A DNA stretch of 64,000 nucleotides, from the NCBI RefSeq assembly GCF_036178145.1, contig NZ_CP108067.1:2170001-2234000 (forward strand), given 5' to 3'. The notes under the pieces were generated by a model. That model was not told the origin of the DNA. It ran no database searches and was given only the letters and a program-made list of their open reading frames with translations. This DNA comes from Streptomyces sp. NBC_00273. GTDB lineage: Bacteria; Actinomycetota; Actinomycetes; Streptomycetales; Streptomycetaceae. Positions 1 through 7,814 of this stretch are shown here, piece after piece; positions within the stretch are counted from its first letter, which is position 1; each line of letters begins with the position of its first letter. Both the position numbers and the translations under genes were made by a program.

Positions 1-1
1 C

Positions 2-1297
2 CCCAAGTCCAATCCGGCCGTCCTGCGCCGCGCGCTGGAGGAGCGGGTCGCCGGGCGCGAGCTGTCGCCCCGCCTCGCCGGACTGCTGCGCCATGCCGTC
101 GCCTCGATGGTCGCCAAGCGCGGACGGCCCGGTTCCGCCGAACACGCCCGGCTGCGCCGGGCCCAGGCCCGGCAGGCGGACCGGCCCGCGCACGAAGCCC
201 TGGCCGCCGTCGTCCTACGCCGCCTCGCCCCGCTCGACGTGAGCCGGGGGCTGGAGGACGTCGGACCGCTGATCGGCCCGGTGACCGCCGAGGAGGCCGA
301 GGAGTGCGGGCTGCCCGCCGGGACGGTCGTCCCGGCGTCGGTGCGGGCCACCGTCACCGCGGCCCGCAGCGCGCCCCTGGACACGCTGCTGGAACACGGA
401 CTGATCCCCTCCGCGGAGGTGCTGGGCGAGGTGGCGGAACAGCTGATCGCCACGCACACCGCCTGGGGATACGCCGACGCGTCGCTGCGCACGCTGATCG
501 CGGCGACCTACCGGGCCCGGCGCGGTCGCCGGTACCCGTTGTGGTGGAGCCCGGAACACCACGCCCGGATCACCGAACTGCCCTGGGTCCGCGCGGTCGC
601 CCCGTGGGCCGCCGACCCGGTGGAGGAGGCCCGTTCGACGCTGCGGATGCTCGGCGAGGCCTGCGTACGGGCCTTCCCGGGCACCGGGCTGCCCAATCTG
701 CACGTACGGGCGCTGTCCGGGCTCGCGCAGCTCGCCGAGCTGCCCGTGCCGTTCGCCGCGGAACCCCTGGCCGACGCGTACAGCGGGATGGCCGATCCCG
801 CCGTCCTCGCGGCCGCGCGGACCGCCGCCGGGCTGCTGCGCGGCACGGTGTACGAGCGCTGCCACGGCATCGACTACGCGGCGGTGCAGGAGCTGGCGGA
901 CTCGGAGGACCGGTACGGTTTCGCCCGGTTGTGCGCCGAGCGCGCCGGGCGTCCGGGGCAGCCGCTGGCGAGCGACCCGGCGGTCATGGAGCAGGCCCGG
1001 ATCCTCACCACGTCCAACCTCGCCACCTTGGTCGTGCACGCGGGCGTCGTCCCGCGGGGCGGCTGGGACGGCTCGGCCCGGGGCGCGTTCGCCGCAGCGA
1101 CCGGACCGGCGGCCACCGCGAAGAGCACCGCGCGCGCCTGGCGGCAGCTGCTGTTCCACCTCGCGCTGTGCGACGCGGACGAGCAGGCCCGCGTACTCAC
1201 CTGGATCGACGCGCGGGCCGCCCGGCTGCCGGCACGCACCGCCGCACGGATCGCCCTGCCGCTGATCGACCTCCACCTCGCCGTCGCCGTCCCGTAG
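2..1297 (+). CDS. Hypothetical protein, 5'-truncated by the window edge
   Basis: The frame is open from base 2 and keeps normal GC-rich codon use from there, so the true start lies upstream. At least 431 residues are visible. An internal ATG at 107 is possible but would discard 35 well-coded codons. The visible N-terminal part is Arg/Lys-rich (motif KRGRPGSAEHARLRRAQ), and the rest is an Ala/Leu-rich, probably all-helical soluble protein with no transmembrane segment, signal peptide or catalytic motif that I recognise. The TAG stop abuts the TGA stop of the convergent gene with no spacer. Function unknown; coding status is solid because length and codon bias agree. Confidence 0.8.
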   Translation, partial: PKSNPAVLRRALEERVAGRELSPRLAGLLRHAVASMVAKRGRPGSAEHARLRRAQARQADRPAHEALAAVVLRRLAPLDVSRGLEDVGPLIGPVTAEEAEECGLPAGTVVPASVRATVTAARSAPLDTLLEHGLIPSAEVLGEVAEQLIATHTAWGYADASLRTLIAATYRARRGRRYPLWWSPEHHARITELPWVRAVAPWAADPVEEARSTLRMLGEACVRAFPGTGLPNLHVRALSGLAQLAELPVPFAAEPLADAYSGMADPAVLAAARTAAGLLRGTVYERCHGIDYAAVQELADSEDRYGFARLCAERAGRPGQPLASDPAVMEQARILTTSNLATLVVHAGVVPRGGWDGSARGAFAAATGPAATAKSTARAWRQLLFHLALCDADEQARVLTWIDARAARLPARTAARIALPLIDLHLAVAVP

Positions 1298-2086
1298 TCA
1301 CTTGGGCTTGTTGCGGTAGATGCGACGGCCGGCCAGGTGCGTGGCGACGGTCTCGCCCCGCCACAGCTTCCGGTCGCCGTCCATCTCGTCCGGAGCGGGC
1401 CACCGGCCGCGGCTGATGTCCGACCGGATGCTGTCGGGCTGCAGGCCGGACGCCTCGGCGATCTCGACGACGGTGTAGTGGCGGGACGGTTCGAGCGCGG
1501 TGGCCTCCCGGGTGTGGTGCTCGCCGAAGAACCGGGCGATGGCCTCCGGGTCGAACTCGATGGTCCTGCCGCGCTTGCCGACGGCGGGCGGCCACCCGGG
1601 GTGCCGTCCCCATCGGGGGTTCTCCGACAGGTAGCGGGCGCTCATGCCGTAGTGCTCGGCTATCTCGGCGTACGTGACGCCCGTGCGGCCCTCGGGAGGT
1701 ACGGGCGCGCCGTTCGACGCACGGGAGGGGGCGCTGGCCGGCCGGGGCCGCTCGCCGGTGCGCGCCGCCGGCGGGACCCGGCCCGAGCCGGCCTCCCCCA
1801 CGGTGAGGACGACCGTACGGCCGTCCGGGTCGGTCAGCGTGTGCCGGCCCGGCGGCAGGAACCCGGCGCCCTTCGGTGGGGCGGTGAGGCCGAGGCGCAG
1901 GTACCCGGTCTCCGGGCGGCCCGCGGCCGGGTAGAGCTCCAGGACGCCGCCGTCGGCGAGCGTCGTCGCGTAGTGCTCCGGCCCGCTGCCGTGCCGCTCG
2001 CGCACGAGGTCGAGCCCGATGCCCCGGTAGAAGTCGCGGCAGGCGTCGAGCCGGGTCGTGTAGATCACGGCGAGTTCGAGGATCAT
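1298..2086 (-). CDS. VOC-fold (glyoxalase-like) protein fused to two helix-turn-helix modules
   Basis: 262 residues. Residues 1-98 look like one VOC/glyoxalase-bleomycin-resistance module (start MILELAVIYTTRLDACRDF, then a TDPDG turn typical of the fold). A Pro/Ala/Gly-rich linker runs to about 133. Two short winged-helix or excisionase-like modules follow, at about 136-190 (VTYAEIAEHYGMSARYLSE) and 205-255 (YTVVEIAEASGLQPDSI), each with a WP turn or wing. I chose the ATG at 2086 because AGGAG sits about seven bases upstream; the open frame continues to 2254, but that extension is Arg-rich and lacks a ribosome site. A ligand-sensing DNA-binding protein is an inference from the architecture; the VOC part could instead be an enzyme. 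Confidence 0.75.
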   Translation of the reverse strand: MILELAVIYTTRLDACRDFYRGIGLDLVRERHGSGPEHYATTLADGGVLELYPAAGRPETGYLRLGLTAPPKGAGFLPPGRHTLTDPDGRTVVLTVGEAGSGRVPPAARTGERPRPASAPSRASNGAPVPPEGRTGVTYAEIAEHYGMSARYLSENPRWGRHPGWPPAVGKRGRTIEFDPEAIARFFGEHHTREATALEPSRHYTVVEIAEASGLQPDSIRSDISRGRWPAPDEMDGDRKLWRGETVATHLAGRRIYRNKPK

Positions 2087-2270
2087 GCTGGCGCTCCTGG
2101 TGTGTGATGGCTGCGGGCGGACGGTCGCCCGTCGACCCGCTCCTCGCAACGGAAGCCCCGCCCGGGGTACTTGACCGCCACGCCGGTACGCGGCGCCCCG
2201 AACCACTGCTCCAGGGCGCCCACTTGACCCGTCTCCGCCCGGCGCGATACGCACAGATAAGGAAGGTCAT

Positions 2271-2299
2271 CTTAAATTCCTACCACGTCTGCGTACGCT
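2271..2299 (+). promoter_or_regulatory. Candidate promoter for the HTH-VOC gene pair
   Basis: A CTTAAA hexamer (2271-2276) and TACGCT (2294-2299) are separated by 17 bases. The ATG at 2306 follows the -10 by only six bases and has no Shine-Dalgarno, which fits a leaderless mRNA. The AT-rich patch at 2256-2283 stands out from the GC-rich surroundings. Confidence 0.5.
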
Positions 2300-2305
2300 G
2301 TCCCC

Positions 2306-2596
2306 ATGACCGACACCACCGCTTCCGACCAGCACGTGCCCGATGACCTGCGCATCTTGACCGTCGAGTACCTGAGCGCGATCCGGGCGCGACTCGCCGA
2401 CATCGAGGCCCCCGTCGCGCGCGAACAGGCCGCGCGGCTGTTCACCGATCAGCTGTTGCCCGCAGTGGCGAAGACGGTCAAGGACATACGCACCGCCGCC
2501 GTGGGCGAGCTGCGTCAGGGGCGCACCCTCAGGGAAGTGTCGGAACTGATCGGGCTGTCCGTGCCCCGGGTCGACCAACTGCTCAAGGGGAAGTGA
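2306..2596 (+). CDS. Small helix-turn-helix protein
   Basis: 96 residues, mostly helical. The C-terminal 25 residues form a sigma-like or XRE-like helix-turn-helix (LREVSELIGLSVPRVDQLL), and the N-terminal two thirds are an amphipathic helical region with no recognised enzyme motif. It probably binds DNA as an oligomer. The start is the ATG six bases after a -10 box. It is followed after nine bases by a VOC gene, so the two are likely co-transcribed. The pairing of an HTH and a VOC protein here mirrors the fused HTH-VOC gene just upstream on the other strand. Confidence 0.75.
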   Translation: MTDTTASDQHVPDDLRILTVEYLSAIRARLADIEAPVAREQAARLFTDQLLPAVAKTVKDIRTAAVGELRQGRTLREVSELIGLSVPRVDQLLKGK

Positions 2597-2605
2597 GGAG
2601 TTGCA

Positions 2606-2974
2606 GTGCCCCTTCGGATGAGGCTCACCGCGATCACCCTCGACTGCGCCGATCCCCGGGCGCTGGCCGACTTCTACGCGCGGGCCACCGGGTTCGAGCC
2701 GCACCCCGCGTCGGACGCCGACTTCGCCGGACTCACCCGCGAGGACGGGCTGTTCCTCGGATTCCAGCGGGTGGACCACTACCGGGCGCCGCAGTGGCCC
2801 GACCGGTCCGCGCCGGGGCAGTCGCACCTCGACTTCGCGGTCGACGACCTCGACGAGGCCGAGGCCGTGCTGCTGGAGCTGGGCGCGGGCAAGCCGGAGC
2901 ACCAGCCGGGCGGTGACAGGTGGCGGGTCCTCACCGACCCGGCCGGGCACCCGTTCTGCCTGACCCTGGTCTGA
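2606..2974 (+). CDS. VOC family (glyoxalase-like) protein
   Basis: 122 residues, the usual length of a single-chain VOC protein that dimerises to form a metal site. It starts with the family pattern ITLDCADPRALADFYARAT, carries the central SHLDFAVDDLDEAEA strand-helix, and ends with the DPAGHPFCL strand. The start is GTG at 2606 with GAGGAG five bases before it. It is second in a two-gene unit with the small HTH protein. Substrate unknown; members include fosfomycin or bleomycin resistance proteins, dioxygenases and non-catalytic binders, and nothing here decides among them. Confidence 0.8.
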   Translation: MPLRMRLTAITLDCADPRALADFYARATGFEPHPASDADFAGLTREDGLFLGFQRVDHYRAPQWPDRSAPGQSHLDFAVDDLDEAEAVLLELGAGKPEHQPGGDRWRVLTDPAGHPFCLTLV

Positions 2975-2982
2975 CGTCTGGC

Positions 2983-3014
2983 GGCCTTCGGGGCGGCGCG
3001 CCGCGCCGGAGGCC
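2983..3014. terminator. GC-rich hairpin between convergent genes
   Basis: A stem of about nine pairs (GGCCTTCGG with CCGGAGGCC, one G-T wobble) closes a loop that itself contains a GGCGCGCC palindrome. It lies between the VOC stop and the hydrolase stop, so it can serve both strands. No T-tract, as usual in Streptomyces. Confidence 0.45.
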
Positions 3015-3021
3015 CGCGCCC

Positions 3022-4407
3022 TCAGCCGGCGTCCACCTTGGGTGCGCAGCGCATGCCGATGTAGCAGCAGGGGGTGCCGTCCACGAGGGTGGCGAAGACG
3101 ACGGGCATCCAGTCACCGCTGAAGGAGGTTCCGGCGCCGGAGGCGGCGAAGACCGTGGCGCTGAGCGGCGTGAGGTCCATCTCCAACGGCGGTGAGAAGT
3201 CCCGCATCCCGTCGACGAACTCGTACACCAGGCGGGCGGCCCCGTCGGGCCGCACGCTGACGGTGATGACCACCCCTTCCCGGCGGTAGGTGCCGACCAG
3301 CGGGACCACGTCGACGACCGGGGGCCGTGCGGGCGGGGCGAAGGCGGGCGGCATGTGGACCCCGGCGAGCTCGCGGAGCAGTTCGCGCATCAGGTCGGCG
3401 TAGAGGAAGCGGGAGGCGCCCCCGTTGGTGAGCAGGACGGCGATGAGATCGGCGCCGGGAACCACGCGCACGTAGCCGTACTGGCCGATAGAGGCGCCGT
3501 CGTGGCCGTATCCCGGGACCCCGTTCCAGTCGTAGAGCGACCAGCCCAGCCCCCAGCCGTCCGCGCTCACCGTCCACTTGTCCGGTACGTCGACCGCCCA
3601 CCGCTGCATCTCCGCGACGGCCCGGGCGCCGAGGATCTGTGTGCCGTCCGGGGCGGAGCCGCCGTCGAGGTGCAGCTTGGCCAGCCGGAGCACGTCCGCG
3701 GCGGTGGCCAGGACGCGTCCGTACGGCCCCGCCGAACGGGGCATCATGTCCCAGGCCGGCGCGGGCTCCGGGTCCGGCCCGTCGCCCGGAAGGTGCCCCA
3801 TCGCGGTGCGGAAGGCCAGTGCCTCCTCGGGCAGGGTCATGGTGTGGGTCAGGCTCAGGGGGGCGAGGAGCCGCTCCTTGAGGGCCTGGTCCCAGGTGCG
3901 TCCGGTGAGGACCTCGACGATGCGGCCGAGGACGTTGTAGCCGACGCTGCTGTACGAGACCGCGGTGCCGGGCGGGCAGTCCAGCGCCACGTTCCGGGCG
4001 GCCGCCACGTACTTGGCCACGCAGTCGTCCCCGCGGCCGCTGTCGTAGGTGAAGTCACAGGTCAGGCCGCTGGTATGACTGAGGAGTTGGCGGGTGGTGA
4101 TCGCCTTGGTGGCCACGGGGTCGGACACGGAGAACTCCGGGAGCACCTCGATCACGGGCGCGTCGAGGTCCAGTTGGCCCGCGGCGGCGAGCTGCATGAC
4201 CAGGGTCGCCGTGTAGAGCTTCGCGATCGATCCGAGCTGGAACACCGAGTCGGTGGTCGCCTCCACCCCGGTGCCACGATGCAGGACGCCGCTCGCCAGC
4301 TCGTGCAGCTTCCCCTCGGCGAACACCGCGAGGGTGGCGCCGGGCACGTGATGGGCGGCGCGCAGTGCGTCGAGGCGGCTCTGCCAGTGGGCCGGGGAGA
4401 ACGTCAC
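3022..4407 (-). CDS. Serine hydrolase, class C beta-lactamase/esterase fold
   Basis: 461 residues. The nucleophile motif is S60-I-A-K63 (SxxK). The second motif is Y152-S-S in the place of YxN, and H302-D-G stands in the KTG position, the pattern of family VIII esterases and D-aminopeptidase/AmpC-like proteins rather than true beta-lactamases. A C-terminal beta-rich domain (about 350-461) resembles the extra domain seen in such hydrolases. No signal peptide is present, so it should be cytosolic. The start is GTG at 4407 with AAGGAA upstream; the open frame extends to 4890 but overlaps the divergent regulator and repeat array. Divergent from an AraC-type regulator, which probably controls it. 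Natural substrate unknown. Confidence 0.85.
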   Translation of the reverse strand: MTFSPAHWQSRLDALRAAHHVPGATLAVFAEGKLHELASGVLHRGTGVEATTDSVFQLGSIAKLYTATLVMQLAAAGQLDLDAPVIEVLPEFSVSDPVATKAITTRQLLSHTSGLTCDFTYDSGRGDDCVAKYVAAARNVALDCPPGTAVSYSSVGYNVLGRIVEVLTGRTWDQALKERLLAPLSLTHTMTLPEEALAFRTAMGHLPGDGPDPEPAPAWDMMPRSAGPYGRVLATAADVLRLAKLHLDGGSAPDGTQILGARAVAEMQRWAVDVPDKWTVSADGWGLGWSLYDWNGVPGYGHDGASIGQYGYVRVVPGADLIAVLLTNGGASRFLYADLMRELLRELAGVHMPPAFAPPARPPVVDVVPLVGTYRREGVVITVSVRPDGAARLVYEFVDGMRDFSPPLEMDLTPLSATVFAASGAGTSFSGDWMPVVFATLVDGTPCCYIGMRCAPKVDAG

Positions 4408-4500
4408 ATCGATTCCTTCGACTCGGTGGTCCCGTACGGATCGCCGCACGCTTCTTGATCCACATACCGGGATCCACGCCACCGTAGGTCGGTCCCCGAG

Positions 4501-4628
4501 GCGCCCATAAGGACCCGCGGGCGCCAACGAGGGGACCCCCGGCGCCACTGCGGAACACCGCGCGCCGGGAGGGAAACGTTCGCGCCACCAGGGGAATCCT
4601 GCGCGCCAAAGAAGGAACGTGGCACGCC
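4501..4628. repeat. Array of six to seven direct repeats phased at 20-21 bp (candidate AraC-type operator)
   Basis: GCGCC occurs at 4501, 4521, 4542, 4562, 4582 and 4603, and a degenerate ACGCC at 4624, giving steps of 20, 21, 20, 20, 21 and 21 bases. Most copies continue as an A-rich or mixed 4-5 base spacer and then GGGGA/GGAA. The step equals two helical turns, so all copies face the same side of the DNA. The array fills the gap between the divergent hydrolase and AraC-type regulator genes. AraC-family proteins are known to bind direct half-sites about 21 bp apart, so operator function is a reasonable inference. Confidence 0.7.
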
Positions 4629-4663
4629 AGTTCGAGCGATCGGCTGCTAGCGTCGTCGGTCCT

Positions 4664-5728
4664 ATGCGCTCTCCCGGCACCGACGGCACCGTCTCCGTCC
4701 ACCTCGCGCGGTTCGTCGTCGACGCCTTGCACCGCTCGGGTGTGCGCCCGGGCAGGGTGGCCCGGTTGCCCGACCTCGGACCCGAGGTGCTGGACAACGA
4801 TCTGGCCCGGGTCTCGACCGCGTCGGCGCTGGCCGTGTGGGAACAGTTGACGCTCGCCGAGCCGGGTACGGCCATCGGCGCACTGATCACCGCCGAGGCT
4901 CCGATCGGTACGTTCGGCCTGTGGGACTACCTGGTGACCACCGGACCCGACCTTCGGGAAACCCTGAAGCAGGCGGTGGAGTACAAAGCCGTCATCGGTG
5001 ACGCGGCCCAGGAGAAGCTCCTCGTGGAGGAGGACGGACGGTCCTTCACCATCCGTCATGCGACCGGCAGTTGGGGACCCGATGTGGTGGAGGCGATCGA
5101 CTTCTTCGCCCTGGGCATGTTCCTGACGCGGGCCCGGGCCGCGACCGGGCGGCCCGTCGTCCCGCTGCGCGTCTCCGTGACGCACGGCGCGTCCGGCCGC
5201 TTCCGACAGCTGACGGAGTTCTTCGGGACCACCCGCATCGACTTCGGAGCCGCGTACAACTCGATCACCTTCCACGACAACGACGTGCGCGCGCCGCTGC
5301 CCAAGGCGCAGCCGGGGCTGGACCGCATCCTGGCCCAGCAGGCGGCGCTGACGATCGCGTCCGCGCAGCCGGCCCTGCTCTGGCAGGACCGCTTCCGGAT
5401 GGTCCTCGACTCCGCCTTCCGGGAGGACGCGGTGAGCCTGGAGCAGGTCGCACAGCGGCTGGCGATGAGCCCGCGCACCCTCCAGCGACGACTGGGCGAG
5501 CACGGCACGACCTGGCGTGATGAGGTCGAGGCCGTGCGCCAGGAGCACACCATGGAACTCCTGCGCGCCACCGATCTACCGCTCCGCTCGGTCGCGGCCC
5601 GGGTCGGCTACAGCGACATGCGCGCGCTGCGCCGGGCGGTCCGCCGCTGGGAGGGACGGGCTCCTCGCGACATCCGCAACGAAGCGGGCGCCACGGCAAC
5701 GCCGATGGGCGCCGACGCGGGCAACTGA
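4664..5728 (+). CDS. AraC family transcriptional regulator (arabinose-binding-domain-like sensor)
   Basis: 354 residues from the ATG at 4664. Residues about 15-190 match the long N-terminal sensor domain of OruR/ArgR-like AraC proteins (ALAVWEQLT, then GTFGLWDYLVTTGPDLRETL). The C-terminal 100 residues hold two helix-turn-helix units (LEQVAQRLAMSPRTLQRRL and LPLRSVAARVGYSDMRALRRA). A GTG at 4619 with AAGGA upstream would add 15 residues, but it would put the last repeat of the phased array inside the gene; I favour 4664, where a TAGCGT box suggests a leaderless start. Likely regulates the divergent serine hydrolase and itself. Ligand unknown. Confidence 0.85.
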   Translation: MRSPGTDGTVSVHLARFVVDALHRSGVRPGRVARLPDLGPEVLDNDLARVSTASALAVWEQLTLAEPGTAIGALITAEAPIGTFGLWDYLVTTGPDLRETLKQAVEYKAVIGDAAQEKLLVEEDGRSFTIRHATGSWGPDVVEAIDFFALGMFLTRARAATGRPVVPLRVSVTHGASGRFRQLTEFFGTTRIDFGAAYNSITFHDNDVRAPLPKAQPGLDRILAQQAALTIASAQPALLWQDRFRMVLDSAFREDAVSLEQVAQRLAMSPRTLQRRLGEHGTTWRDEVEAVRQEHTMELLRATDLPLRSVAARVGYSDMRALRRAVRRWEGRAPRDIRNEAGATATPMGADAGN

Positions 5729-5746
5729 CCCGCGCCCGGCGCCCGA

Positions 5747-5784
5747 AGTCCGCGTCGGCGGCCGAAGCCCGCGTCGGCGGCCGA
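5747..5784. repeat. 19-bp tandem duplication between convergent genes
   Basis: Two adjacent 19-base units (5747-5765 and 5766-5784) differ at one position (agt versus agc, then the same 16 bases). It lies between the AraC-type regulator stop and the stop of the small membrane protein gene. It looks like a replication-slippage duplication of no obvious function. Confidence 0.8.
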
Positions 5785-5789
5785 TCCGG

Positions 5790-6155
5790 TCACTTCATGG
5801 GGTACTGGGTCTTCTCCGCGAGCTTGCCGTCCTTGAAGCAGAAGCGGAGCACGGTCTCTTCGCCGTTCTTGGTCTCGCCGCTGGATATGTACCAGGAGCA
5901 GGTGCTTCCTTCGGGCTCGATCGGTCCGCCCTCCTTGAGGGCGCTCTTGACGAAGCTCTCGCCGGACGGGAGCTTGCCGCGGACCTCGCTCTCCGCGTCC
6001 CCGGTCTTCACGGCTTCGTAGACCGCGGGGTCGACCAGGGTCTTGTCGGCCATGTCGAGGACCTTCCCCATGCCGAAGACCACCGCGATGAGGAGGCCCA
6101 CGCCGACCACCAGCGCCACCGCGCACCCGATCAGACAACCCTTGCGCTGAGCCAC
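5790..6155 (-). CDS. Small membrane-anchored protein with a BamE-like exposed domain
   Basis: 121 residues from the GTG at 6155, which has GGAGGAA upstream. A basic start (AQRKG) is followed by one hydrophobic helix at about residues 6-27, then an exposed domain. Two Cys residues in the exposed part (CSWYIS and RFCFKDGKL) could form a disulfide. The pattern of a short helix, a turn and a CxWY strand followed by FKDGKL resembles the SmpA/BamE-type fold often seen in small actinobacterial membrane proteins. Function unknown. Divergent from the universal stress protein gene; convergent with the AraC-type regulator. Confidence 0.7.
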   Translation of the reverse strand: MAQRKGCLIGCAVALVVGVGLLIAVVFGMGKVLDMADKTLVDPAVYEAVKTGDAESEVRGKLPSGESFVKSALKEGGPIEPEGSTCSWYISSGETKNGEETVLRFCFKDGKLAEKTQYPMK

Positions 6156-6344
6156 GCCCGTTCCTCCATGTCGTTCGTGTCCGGCGGCGATCGCCTGGAC
6201 ACTCACACCCTCGCAAGGGACGGGGGCCGCGGGCTGTCCTCGAAAGTCGTCGGCCGTCGCAACGATCGTCGTTCGAGGTCAGACCCGTCGACCCGTGTAT
6301 ACAGGGAAGAGATCGACCCTCCGGGCGAAGCGAGAGGACCCACC

Positions 6345-6815
6345 GTGAGCGAGCACACCATCGAGCCGCTGATCGTCGTCGGCGTGGACGGGTCGGACCA
6401 TTCCAAGGAGGCGCTGCGCTGGGCGGTCGCGCAGGCCGCGATGACGGGCGCCCGGGTGCACGCCGTCATGGCCTGGGAGTGGAACCGCAATCCGTTCGCC
6501 ATCGGCCCGACGGCCGCCGAGACCGCCGACGCGGAGGCGGTGACGGCCGAGGAGACCGCCCGCCGGAAGCTGGCGGACACGGTCGCCTCGGCCGTCGGCA
6601 CCTCGCCCGGCGTACCGGTGTTCCGGCGCGTCGAGCAGGGCTCCCCGGCGCAGGTCCTGGTCGACGCCTCGAAGGAGGCGGACCTCACGGTGGTCGGCAC
6701 CCGCGGGTACGGGGGCTTCAAGGGCGCGCTGCTGGGGTCGGTGAGCCAGCAGGTCGTGCAGTACTCCGCCAGCACGGTCGTGATCGTCCGCGAGGGCGCG
6801 GACGAGAACGACTGA
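6345..6815 (+). CDS. Universal stress protein, UspA family (ATP-binding type)
   Basis: 156 residues, one Usp domain. It begins with the nucleotide-fold strand LIVVGVDGSDHSKEAL. The ATP-binding signature G-x2-G-x9-G-S is intact at G118, G121, G131 and S132 (GTRGYGGFKGALLGS). Proteins of this class bind ATP in the cytosol and help survival under hypoxia, stationary phase or other stress; the exact role of this one is unknown. The start is GTG at 6345. A TGTATACA palindrome (6296-6303) about 40 bases upstream may contain the -10. Followed by a convergent dehydratase gene. Confidence 0.92.
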   Translation: MSEHTIEPLIVVGVDGSDHSKEALRWAVAQAAMTGARVHAVMAWEWNRNPFAIGPTAAETADAEAVTAEETARRKLADTVASAVGTSPGVPVFRRVEQGSPAQVLVDASKEADLTVVGTRGYGGFKGALLGSVSQQVVQYSASTVVIVREGADEND

Positions 6816-6843
6816 CGCCCCAACCCGCCGCCCGCGATCGCGC

Positions 6844-7800
6844 CTACCGCATCTCGCCCGGGTCCACCAGGTCCCGGGGGTCCGTGTTGGCGCCGCAGAG
6901 GATGACCGCGACCCGGTCGCCCAGGGGCTGCGGCGCGACGCGCAGCGCCGCCGCGGCGGTGGCCGCGCCCGCCTCGACCACGATCCGGTGCTCCTCCCAG
7001 AGCGCACGCCGGGCGGCCGTGATCTCCGTGTCGGGCACGAGGACCGACGTCACGTTCTCCTGCTGCGCGGCGGCCAGCGCGTCCGCCGAGACCCGGGTGG
7101 CCCCCAGGGAATCGGCGGCGACGGATTCGACGGCCACGTCCACGACCCGGCCCGCCGCCAGGGCCGCGTTCAGCGCCCGGCAGTTCTCCGGCTCGACCGC
7201 GACCACCCGTACGCCGTGTTCGCGCGCGGCCGTGGCGACCCCGGCGAACAGTCCGCCGCCGCCGACCGCGACGACCACCGTGTCCAGCCCGGGCAGGGCG
7301 GTCCGGATCTCCTCCAGCAGGGTGCCGGCGCCCGCCGCGATGAGCGGGTGGTCGTAGGCGTGGCTGCTCAGCGCCCCGCTCGCGGCGGCGAACTCCTCGC
7401 AGGCGGCCAGGGCGTCCGCGTACCGGTCGCCTACGAGCCGCACCTCGGCCCCGTACCCGCGCAGCCTGTCCACCTTCACCCGCGGGGCGTTGGCGGGCAG
7501 GAACACGGTCGCGGGCACGGCCAGGGCGCGGGCCGCCCAGGCGCAGGCGAGCCCGGCGTTGCCGCCGGAGGCGATGGTTACTCCGGCGGCCGGGAGGGCG
7601 CCGGCCTCGTGGTGTGCGGCGAGGAAGTTGCGCGCGCCGCGCGCCTTGAAGGAGCCGGTGTGCTGGAGGTACTCCAGCGCGTACCAGACCCCCGCTTCGG
7701 CCGCGGGCGCCACCGTGACGGGGCGTACGCCGCCCGCGATGCGGTCGGCGGCGGCGCGGACGGCGGCGTGGTCGAGCTGCTGGGCCGTTGCTGCGTGCAT
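6844..7800 (-). CDS. PLP-dependent threonine/serine dehydratase family protein
   Basis: 318 residues, fold type II PLP enzyme. The Schiff-base lysine lies in SFKARGA (K52), the substrate or phosphate loop is SGGNAG (79-84), and the glycine-rich cofactor loop is GGGG near residue 165. Expected chemistry is deamination of L-threonine or L-serine to a 2-oxo acid, or a related beta-elimination or racemase reaction. No C-terminal ACT regulatory domain, so it is the short catabolic type. The start is the ATG at 7800 with GGGGAGA six bases before it, in preference to an in-frame ATG at 7815 that overlaps the upstream stop. It is 14 bases downstream of a TetR gene on the same strand and likely in one operon with it. 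Confidence 0.88.
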   Translation of the reverse strand: MHAATAQQLDHAAVRAAADRIAGGVRPVTVAPAAEAGVWYALEYLQHTGSFKARGARNFLAAHHEAGALPAAGVTIASGGNAGLACAWAARALAVPATVFLPANAPRVKVDRLRGYGAEVRLVGDRYADALAACEEFAAASGALSSHAYDHPLIAAGAGTLLEEIRTALPGLDTVVVAVGGGGLFAGVATAAREHGVRVVAVEPENCRALNAALAAGRVVDVAVESVAADSLGATRVSADALAAAQQENVTSVLVPDTEITAARRALWEEHRIVVEAGAATAAAALRVAPQPLGDRVAVILCGANTDPRDLVDPGEMR

Positions 7801-7814
7801 GGACTGTCTCCCCA

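Noticed and set aside
4501..4628. Possible CRISPR array
   Set aside because: Repeats are only about 5-6 conserved bases with 15-base spacing and partial conservation in the spacers; far too short for CRISPR repeats or spacers. A regulator array fits better.
6210..6232. Possible DevR/OsdR dormancy box upstream of the universal stress gene (GGGAC and GTCC arms)
   Set aside because: The arms are separated by about 14 bases, too far for the known box, and flanking consensus bases do not match.
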